Below are positions 1 to 6,723 of a stretch of DNA of 24,496 nt, in pieces. The notes below the pieces were generated by a model. That model saw only the letters and a program-made list of their open reading frames with translations, made no database searches and had not been told where the DNA came from. The position numbers and the translations under genes are program-made. The DNA lies in NCBI GenBank assembly GCA_050330975.1, contig JBHJHK010000306.1, forward strand, positions 1 through 24,496. Direction: 5' to 3'. The stretch's first letter is position 1, and each line of letters starts with the position of its first letter. Origin of the DNA: JBHJHK01 sp050330975 (GTDB lineage Bacteria > Pseudomonadota > Gammaproteobacteria > Competibacterales > Competibacteraceae).

Positions 1-187
1 CGATGGCCTGTTGAAAGCGTTCGGTTTCTAACGGTGTGGGATCGCGTCCCAACAGGCCCGGCAGAATCTGTTGAAATAAAGTGTCGTAGTTGGCGAAGAG
101 GGGTTGATGAAAAGCGGTGAGGATAACAACCGCACACCACAAGGGCCACCGCCTGGCGGGGTGGTATTTCCATCGCTCGAGTCGCAT
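1..187 (-). CDS. Secreted/anchored hypothetical protein, N-terminal part
   Basis: Only the first 62 codons lie in the window; the reading frame is open to the left edge. The start is the ATG at 187-185, preceded by AGGAA about nine bases upstream, a convincing ribosome binding site. The product opens with a basic stretch (MRLERWKYHPARRW), followed by a hydrophobic segment (PLWCAVVILTAF) and then FANYDTLFQQILPGLLGRD. That is the layout of an export signal peptide with possible cleavage after the Ala of LFA, or of a single membrane anchor. I do not recognise the family from this fragment. It is divergent from the amidotransferase gene at 371, so the 183-base gap probably holds both promoters. 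The function is unknown; export is an inference from the N-terminus. Confidence 0.6.
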   Translation of the reverse strand, partial: MRLERWKYHPARRWPLWCAVVILTAFHQPLFANYDTLFQQILPGLLGRDPTPLETERFQQAI

Positions 188-370
188 GCCGTTAAATTCC
201 TGTAAGGGATTGGACAAGCTCTAAAAATTGGGTTTGAATCGATCCTTAATAACGACGGCTCCTTCCGTGAATACAACCCTAGACTATCCCCATCTCGCCC
301 GAGCCGTTCAACGACTACAATCGTCCATCGGCGAGGGGAATAGGCAACTTGACAGCGCTGTGAATAGCTT
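188..370. promoter_or_regulatory. Divergent intergenic region, probable promoters
   Basis: A gap of 183 bases separates the minus-strand gene starting at 187 from the plus-strand gene starting at 371, so it must hold promoters for both. It is visibly less GC-rich than the flanking genes. A consensus-like -35 hexamer TTGACA occurs at 349-354, but there is no good -10 at the right distance and the downstream start codon falls too close. I therefore do not assign it to a promoter. Confidence 0.35.
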
Positions 371-1669
371 GTGAGCTCTGCAGTTACCGTCGTGGAATAC
401 GCACCCAAGGCGCCCGCCCGGACCCTGTTGCCGGCGGCTTTTGTCTTTGGGGCGCTGCGACAGCTAACGCCTTCCATGGCATTTATCCGCCTGGTGACCC
501 CTGAAAAAACCCCCGAGGTAGCCCTAGAGCACGTCACCGCCAGTGGTGGTTTGGTGGACAACGGCTATTGGTGGCTGGAGCGTTTGGCGGGCGTCGAAGC
601 CGAGGGCATCTTGGAGACGGCGACGTTGATGGGTGAGTTGGGGGAGGACCGTCCCGCTGTGGTGGCCCTCGACCCCAGGTGTTGGCAGGGCGATCTGCGC
701 CAACTGCGCCGCGGCCTGGGCAAGATTCCCACCCTCAACTACGTGGTGGTGGGAGAGGACCACCGGGGAAGTTTGACCGCCCACCGGCGGTCGGTGGGAG
801 TCGACGGCTCCCTGGGGGAGGGGCTGGTCTTGGGGCACTGGCGCCTCGACGACAGCTTGCGCCTGGCTTGGAGCCCCCGAGATCCCTGGGGGCTGGTCTG
901 GGGGGCTGGCCATCCTTTGCCGGCGCGGCGCGAGGAGGTGGCGTTGTTGGTGGTGGGGGAAAGCCGGCACCTGTTTGAGGTCTACCCAGCGGTGATCGGC
1001 GCCTTGGGGGATGCCGCCGAGGTTTGGGATGCTCAATTGGCGTTACGACTGACGTCGGGGGAGGCCTTGGCGGCGGCGGCCAACGACCAGCGGGCCCATC
1101 TGTTGCGGCAGGTGGGGGGGGTATTCCTCCCGGGCGGCGCCGATCCCCGCCAGGTGGAGGGTCAGATTCGCCTGGTGGAAACCTGGCTCGACCCCGAACA
1201 CGCCCGGGTGCCGCTGTTGGGGGCTTGCTGGGGGATGCAGACCTTGATCACCGCCATGGTGCGACGGCGTTTGCATCAGCCCGCTGCCCACTTGCCCGAG
1301 GTGGAGCCCGCGGCTGCTCCCGCCACCTTTATCCCCCTGGGCTACCACCGTTTGGGGGCGCTACCCGTGGACTTGGTCCCCGGTAGCCATTTGCAACGCT
1401 GTTGGGGGTCCACTTCTCGGGTGTTTGAGCGCTTTAACCACCGCCACGTCCTCGACCAAACCCTGTTACCGGCCCTGAATCAGGCGGGCTTGCGGGTCGC
1501 CGGCTGGGGGGAGGGGGGCCAGTTAGTGGACGCCGTGGAATTGCCCAAGCGTGCCTTTGCCGCCGGGCTTGCCAGCCACCCCGAACTCTTGAGTCGCCGC
1601 GCTGCTCCCCACCCGGTTATCAAGGCCTTTGTCGCCGCCGCCCGGCGGCGCACGGCGGGGCTGGGCTAG
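371..1669 (+). CDS. CTP-synthase-like class I glutamine amidotransferase domain protein
   Basis: The product is 432 residues. The C-terminal half (about residues 195-425) is a class I (triad) glutamine amidotransferase: GGVFLPGG forms the oxyanion region, PLLGACWGMQ carries the nucleophile Cys286, and SHPEL provides His403 and Glu405. FNHRH and the tail HPVIKAF match the corresponding segments of the PyrG (CTP synthase) amidotransferase domain better than those of GuaA, PurQ or TrpG. The domain should release ammonia from glutamine. The N-terminal ~190 residues are not the PyrG synthetase domain: there is no P-loop, and I do not recognise them. The protein therefore resembles a PyrG paralogue with its synthetase half replaced, with an unknown acceptor. 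The start is GTG with no clear ribosome binding site; the first ATG (476) would remove 35 residues. It is divergent from the gene to the left and well separated from the GNAT gene. Confidence 0.75.
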   Translation: MSSAVTVVEYAPKAPARTLLPAAFVFGALRQLTPSMAFIRLVTPEKTPEVALEHVTASGGLVDNGYWWLERLAGVEAEGILETATLMGELGEDRPAVVALDPRCWQGDLRQLRRGLGKIPTLNYVVVGEDHRGSLTAHRRSVGVDGSLGEGLVLGHWRLDDSLRLAWSPRDPWGLVWGAGHPLPARREEVALLVVGESRHLFEVYPAVIGALGDAAEVWDAQLALRLTSGEALAAAANDQRAHLLRQVGGVFLPGGADPRQVEGQIRLVETWLDPEHARVPLLGACWGMQTLITAMVRRRLHQPAAHLPEVEPAAAPATFIPLGYHRLGALPVDLVPGSHLQRCWGSTSRVFERFNHRHVLDQTLLPALNQAGLRVAGWGEGGQLVDAVELPKRAFAAGLASHPELLSRRAAPHPVIKAFVAAARRRTAGLG

Positions 1670-1964
1670 AGTTTGAGCCCCCACAGGGCTTATCATTGGG
1701 CAAAACTGCTTGGAAATTCGCCAGTGCTGCCTTGAAAGAAGAAATTGGCAGTGCCTGTTGAGGGCATCGCGAGATGATCACTGCTGCCTCGACGGGGTAG
1801 GGGGAGCGGCTTCGAACGATAGCCTTGAAGACGATTCCGTTTTTTTTGTGGTATTTCTTGTTTTTGAAGGTGTTGACGATCACAAAAAAGGTGCGCAGAT
1901 TTGGAGTGATTGTCTAGACGAATTCAAATAGGCTTGTTATTTGCCAGTGGAAAATTCAAGATCT
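1670..1964. other. Intergenic region, no supported gene
   Basis: These 295 bases between the amidotransferase and the acetyltransferase are clearly more AT-rich than the left flank, including an eight-T run near 1838-1847. An open frame of 73 codons at 1710-1931 has no ribosome binding site and an unconvincing cysteine-rich product, so I do not call it. I see no RNA gene or strong rho-independent hairpin here. The shift in composition continues into the acetyltransferase gene, suggesting that both arrived together. Confidence 0.4.
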
Positions 1965-2453
1965 ATGCCCATTAGAGAAGCCGCAAGGGAAGACTTCGAC
2001 CAAATTTGGCCCATCTTCCATCAGATCGTCGCGGCCGGGGAAACCTATGCCTACCCGCGAGATACCACCAAAGAGCAGGCCCTCAAGATCTGGCTCGACG
2101 CTCCGAGGAAGACCTTTGTCGCCGAAGAAGACGGACAGATTCTGGGTACCTATTACATCAAGACAAACCAAGCTGGTCCGGGGGATCACGTGTGCAATTG
2201 TGGCTACATGGTAGCCTGGACCGCCAGGGGGCGTGGCTTGGCCACGGCCATGTGTGAACACTCTCAAACAGTCGCAAAAGAATTTGGCTACAAGGCCATG
2301 CAATTCAATTTTGTGGCATCTAGCAATGAAGGTGCCGTGAGGCTTTGGGACAGGCTTGGCTTTGCCACCGTTGGATGTTTGCCCAAGGCGTTTTGCCACC
2401 CTTCCAAGGGTTATATCGATGCGTTGGTGATGTATAAGTGGTTTGAAAAGTGA
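1965..2453 (+). CDS. GNAT family N-acetyltransferase
   Basis: From the ATG at 1965 the product is 162 residues and begins MPIREAAREDFDQIW, the usual first strand and helix of a GNAT domain. The frame is open back to a TTG at 1941, but the eight extra residues fit the family less well. The acetyl-CoA-binding motif A is visible as ARGRGLATAM (R-x-x-G-x-A form), followed by the conserved C-terminal part N-E-G-A-V-R-L-W-D-R-L-GF, where the substrate-side helix and the GF turn lie. The family moves an acetyl group from acetyl-CoA to a primary amine; its closest look is to the L-amino-acid/antibiotic-type single-domain enzymes, but the substrate cannot be told. The gene is less GC-rich than its neighbours and stands alone, which suggests horizontal acquisition. 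Confidence 0.85.
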   Translation: MPIREAAREDFDQIWPIFHQIVAAGETYAYPRDTTKEQALKIWLDAPRKTFVAEEDGQILGTYYIKTNQAGPGDHVCNCGYMVAWTARGRGLATAMCEHSQTVAKEFGYKAMQFNFVASSNEGAVRLWDRLGFATVGCLPKAFCHPSKGYIDALVMYKWFEK

Positions 2454-2507
2454 TCAAATTTTCTGAATGATAAGATCGGCTATGTGATCAAAATTTCAAA
2501 ATTGATC
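2451..2507. repeat. Short AT-rich repeated and inverted TGATCAAA motifs
   Basis: TGATCAAATTTTC (2451-2463, including the acetyltransferase stop codon) recurs as TGATCAAAATTTC at 2485-2497, and GATCAA at 2486-2491 is matched by an inverted TTGATC at 2502-2507. The arms are only six bases with an AT-rich loop. They could form a weak terminator-like structure after the acetyltransferase or an operator before the SUKH gene. No function can be assigned. Confidence 0.35.
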
Positions 2508-2556
2508 GACGCCATCGATTGACGGGGGTCCAGTCAAGGATTTCAATAACCGACGT

Positions 2557-3390
2557 TTGGCTAACGTGCGCTGTCCTTTCTTGAGACCTCCGGGGGTGAT
2601 AACTTTGGTGGTATCCTTGTTGAGTCGCCAGCATCCAGGGCCAGTCGTCCTGGTCAAACTTGGCATCGCGCTGGCCCTCGCGGGCTTATTGCTGGCCTGC
2701 GAGTCCGCCGAGACCCCCACCGTCCTCCGACCTGCCCCACCAACTGCCATGACCATCGAACAGTGGCGCGACTTTTTACTCGCCTGGAGCCGAGAGGCCC
2801 TGGAGTTGGTCGCCCAAGCCCAAGCCCTCGATCCCGAGTACGCCGACCATAGCCCCCTGTTGCAACGGGCCTTGAGTAGGGGAACCCTGGTATTTCCCGG
2901 GGCCGAGTCAGAGGTTATCGCCGCCGCCGAAACCCGCCTTGGCACCGCGCTGCCCCCTTCCTACAAGCGTTTTCTCCAGGCCAGCAACGGCTTTATCATC
3001 GTGGCCCTGGACGTCGATGACGCGCTTTTGTGGCCGGCGGAATCCCTAGCTTGGCTCCAAGACGGCGCCCCCGACTTTGTCGACGCCTGGCGTCATGTCG
3101 GCTGGGCCCGCGACGAAGACTACTTCAACTACGGACCCGACCAAGACGTGGTTCACATCCGGGGGGACTACATGCCCCATTTGCTGCAGCTCTCGGAGTT
3201 GGTGGAAGCCGCCGTGGTACTCCTCAACCCCAAAGTCGTCAGCCCCGAGGGCGAATGGGAGGGTTGGGACATGGGCAATGCCTTCCCCGGCGCCCACCGC
3301 TACCAGAACTTTGAACAGCTAATGGCGGGGCTGCGCCAGCGGACGCTGGCCAATCTGCGCGACGCTCTAGACTTTTTGGGCCGTCCCTAG
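2557..3390 (+). CDS. SUKH (SMI1/KNR4) domain lipoprotein
   Basis: The C-terminal half carries a SUKH-fold signature: acidic helix ESEVIAAAETRLG, then LPPSYKRFLQASNGF, the LG-x-x-LP-x-S-Y-x-x-FL-x-x-x-NG pattern of SMI1/KNR4 proteins. The N-terminal part contains a lipoprotein signal: Lys, then GIALALAGLLLAC with the lipobox LLAC, so the mature protein would be lipid-anchored through that Cys and face the periplasm. The start is uncertain. The longest frame begins at TTG 2557, while TTG 2620 would place the Cys at residue 27, typical for a lipoprotein; GTG 2596 and 2608 are alternatives. SUKH proteins often act as immunity or protein-binding modules. This one ends 13 bases before the first AAA+ gene, so it probably shares its operon. 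A toxin partner is not visible, and being a lipoprotein is unusual for an immunity SUKH protein. Confidence 0.75.
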   Translation: MANVRCPFLRPPGVITLVVSLLSRQHPGPVVLVKLGIALALAGLLLACESAETPTVLRPAPPTAMTIEQWRDFLLAWSREALELVAQAQALDPEYADHSPLLQRALSRGTLVFPGAESEVIAAAETRLGTALPPSYKRFLQASNGFIIVALDVDDALLWPAESLAWLQDGAPDFVDAWRHVGWARDEDYFNYGPDQDVVHIRGDYMPHLLQLSELVEAAVVLLNPKVVSPEGEWEGWDMGNAFPGAHRYQNFEQLMAGLRQRTLANLRDALDFLGRP

Positions 3391-3403
3391 GGACGCAAGC
3401 GCC

Positions 3404-6400
3404 ATGGGTCACATCAGTGTCGAGTGTCCCCTCTGGGTCCAGCCCAGCCCCGAGGGCTACCAGGTCCAACCGCTATTTCAAGAACACCCCAGCCTGCTCC
3501 ACCGTCGCTATCAAAACGCCCTCGACGGCTTCGTCCAGGCTCTCCAGCGCCAATGGCGCTGGCAGACCACCGAACGGGACAACCTCGAACAGCTCCTGTG
3601 GTACCTCTTCACCCCCCCCACCCTCCACCTGGAGCGAGTGGCCGTCGACCTCCACCTCCAGCGCCGCTCCCTGCGGGGCAAGTTGCCCGTAGTGCGATTT
3701 CGCCTCCGGGACTGGTCGTGTGCGGTTTTACCACCCAGGAGCGCAGTGGGGCCATCCTCGATCCCCACGAGGCGTTTGCCTGGCAAATCGACCGCAAGGT
3801 GAGCCGTTGGCTCAAACAAAAACTCAAGCTCGATCCCGACCTCCCCCTAGAGCCCTTGCTGGGCAACGGCCGGGAATTCGTCGCCACCACCCCCTGCACC
3901 CTGGAGCTCCAACGCAGCCCTCTGCCCTTTGAAAGGCCGGCCTTGGGCTGGTTTGCCGACTTGAGCGACCAACCCCAGGCCTTTGACGGCGCCCGGGAGT
4001 TGGCCAAGGTGAGCCGCTCCTTGGCCGCCGCCTACCCCGATGACCTCCGCCGCGCCCACCACCGGGAGGCCGAGGTGGCCGAGCTGGAACAATGGTTGTT
4101 CGGCCCCAAAATCCACCATTTGGCCCTGGTAGCGCCCCCGGGCAGTGGGCGCTCCACCCTCGTCGAGGCGGCCTTTTCGCGCTACCGGCAACGAGTCGCC
4201 CGGGACACCACCAAGCCCGCCAACCTCTATCTCCTGGACCCCACCCGGGTCATCAGTGGTATGAGCGTGGTGGGCCAATGGGAGCGGCGGTTAGAAGCCA
4301 TCCTCGACTTCCTCGCCCGGGGCAAGGACACCGGGAGACGCCACCGCCTGTGGATCGACAATCCCGTGGCCCTGTTGCGGGTGGGCAAGAGCGCCCAGAG
4401 CGATTTGACCCTCAAGGACGTCCTCAAGCCCTACCTGGAAGAAGGGGGCTTTTCCCTGATCCTAGAGGCTACCCCCGCCGAGTGGCGCATCATCGGCGAC
4501 GCCGACCGCCGCTTTGCCGATCTGTTTCGCCTGCTGCGCCCCGCGGTACCCGATGTCGCCACCGTTGCCCGGATGGTGGTGGCCCGGCGCAGCGACTTGG
4601 AACAGACCTACGACTGTCGCCTGACGGTCGCCGCCCTCAGCGAGCTCTTCCACCAACCCCGCGACCGGGCCACCGCCCCGCCCGGGGCCATCATCGGTCC
4701 CTTGGAGCGCCTCATGGCCCGCCATCGGGGCCAGACCATCGACGTCGACCAGGTCCGCGCCGCCAGGGCCAGCGCCAGCGACCTGCGCCCGGTGTTCCTC
4801 GACGGCGAGCAAACCCTCAAAGCCGCCGAGGTCCACCGGGCCTTGAGCCAGCGCCTCATCGGCCAGCCCGAGGCCGTGGCGGCCCTGGTGGACGTGGTAC
4901 AGCTCATCAAAGCCGGCCTCATTCCAGGGGACAAACCCGTGGCGACGTTGTTGTTCACCGGTCCCACGGGGGTGGGCAAGACCCAGGCGGCCAAGGAGCT
5001 GGCCCGCTATCTGTTCACCACTCCCCAGGCACTGTTGCGGTTTGATATGAACGAATACCTCACCGTCGATGCCCCGGGGCGTCTCATGGGCGACTGGCGC
5101 CATCCCGAGGGGGCCCTCACCGGTGCCGTGCGCCAGCGACCCCTGGCGGTGTTGCTGTTCGACGAGATCGAAAAGGCCCACCCGAGCCTCCACGACCTGC
5201 TGTTGCAACTGTTGGGGGAGGGGCGGCTCAGCGATGCTTTGGGCCGCACCACCGACTTCAGCCGTTGTGTGGTGATCATGACTTCCAACCTGGGGGCCGT
5301 GGAGGCCCAACGCCAAACGGGCTTTGTGGCCGGGGATGTCCAGGCTGACCCCGGCTACCGCCGGGCGGTGGAGCGGTTTTTTCGCCCCGAGTTCGTCAAC
5401 CGCATCGACCGAATCATCGCCTTCCGGCCCTTGAGCCCCGGGGATGCCAGGCCCATCGCCCGCCTCCAACTCCAGGCCCTCCTCAAACGGGACGGCTTGG
5501 TCCGCCGTACCACCTTGCTGGACGTCAGCCCCGAGGCGTTGGACTGGGTGGCGCGCCGGGGCTTTGATCCCCGCCTGGGGGGAAGGGCGTTGTTGCGGGG
5601 GGTGGAACGGGACGTGGCCACCCTGGTGGCCCTGAAATTGGTGACCCTGCCCCCCGACCAACCCCTGATCATGGCCATCGATGCCAGCGCCCAAGGCTTG
5701 GATTGCCGACTGCGACCCCTGGTGACCCAACGGCGCCGGGTCGACCCCCAACGGTGGCTGGGGGCCAGCGCCGACGGGGTGGCGGCGTTGATCGATGCCC
5801 TCCGGGACCTCCAAGAACAGCTCTACGCCTGGCGCCGGGCCACCTTTGACGTCGCCCCCCTCCAGACGGTCCCGGGAACCCTGGATCCCCGCCAGAGCTG
5901 GCTTCTCATCCTCCAAGAGCGGTTGCGGGATCTCCTGGACCCCCTGGAGGAATTCCAGTGGGCCCTGGAGACCCGCCCTGGGGGGGGTAACCGCCGTGGG
6001 GACGGGGGGGATCGCCTCCAGGGGGGCGCCCAAATCCCTCCGTCCCGCCGCCTGTCTTCCTTGCGCCTGTTTGGCCAGACGGTCATCGACGATCGCTATG
6101 GCCGGGACGACTGGCTGGCCTATCTAGAAGAGGTGTACGTCCAGGCGCCCCTGTTGGCCCAGCAGGGGGAGGAGCAGTGGCTATACCACCAGGCCACCTG
6201 GACCTTGACCCGCTTGCAGCTGACGGCCTTGACCACCCGGGGGATCGATTGCGCCTCCTTGAGCCTCACGGTCCCCACGGCCGACGCCGTGGACGCCCAC
6301 CTGAATTATCTTTGCCAGCACTATCGAGCCACCCTAGAAGCCCTCACCCTGGAGGTCGCCATCGAGGTCGAGGGCCCCCGCAGCCGCCGCGTGGTGGTCA

Positions 6401-6714
6401 CAGGTCCCGGCGCCGCCGACCTCTGTGCCCTGGAGGAAGGGGTCCACCTGTTCCACGATAGCCACGGCGCCGCCGTACCGGTCCACGTCACCCCGGCCAA
6501 CCTTTCCCCCCACGGCGCGGGAGATGCCGACTCGCCGCTGTTGGTCCTGCGCCACTACACCGCCCCCGGCGCCGCCACCCCGACGGGCACCCTCACCGAC
6601 CTGACCACGGGGCTCATGAGCGGCGGCGACCTGGGGGCCATGGATTGGCAGTTGCTGTGGTACGGGGCGTTGACCGCCCCCGAGCCGGCGGATCAAGCCG
6701 TCGGTGGGGGTTAG
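3404..6714 (+). CDS. ClpA/ClpB-like AAA+ ATPase with PCRF-like C-terminal domain (apparent frameshift near 3709)
   Basis: Coding sense starts at ATG 3404 and runs in one frame to about 3709, then continues one frame back (-1) to TAG 6712-6714; the joined product is about 1103 residues. Restoring one G in the GGG at 3708-3710 gives a smooth join (RFRLRG-LVVCGF). Residues 1-215 form an unrecognised N-domain that replaces Clp_N. The first ATPase module is degenerate: its P-loop reads APPGSGRST, with Arg (about 250) for the catalytic Lys, and the Walker B lacks Glu (LWIDNP). The second is intact: GPTGVGKT (Lys ~526), FDEIEKAH (Asp ~587, Glu ~588), sensor 1 MTSN, arginine finger FRPEFVNR, sensor 2 GGRALLRG. 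There is no ClpB middle domain. About 330 further residues follow; near 1001-1017, GPGAADLCALEEGVHLF resembles the G-x-x-AY-x-L-x-x-E-x-GVHR core of release-factor PCRF domains. The likely role is ATP-driven protein remodelling, probably with the next gene. The substrate is unknown. Confidence 0.8.
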
Positions 6715-6723
6715 GGGGGCACC

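Noticed and set aside
349..354. TTGACA as -35 of the amidotransferase gene
   Set aside because: No good -10 at 16-18 bases and the start codon would lie within the promoter.
1710..1931. 73-codon ORF between the amidotransferase and the acetyltransferase
   Set aside because: No ribosome binding site, Cys-rich random-looking product, AT-rich intergenic composition.
3424..3708. Frame from ATG 3424 as the true N-terminus of the first AAA+ protein
   Set aside because: The first ~95 residues are Pro/Arg/Ala shadow, while the ATG 3404 frame has a protein-like product with a ribosome binding site; a frameshift explains both.
3690..3725. Programmed -1 ribosomal frameshift
   Set aside because: No slippery heptamer and no obvious stimulatory hairpin; a homopolymer error or mutation is simpler.
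4462..6033. Long open frame on the minus strand (523 codons) inside the first AAA+ gene
   Set aside because: Gly/Pro/Gln/His-rich low-complexity product without motifs; it mirrors the codon bias of the real gene on the other strand.
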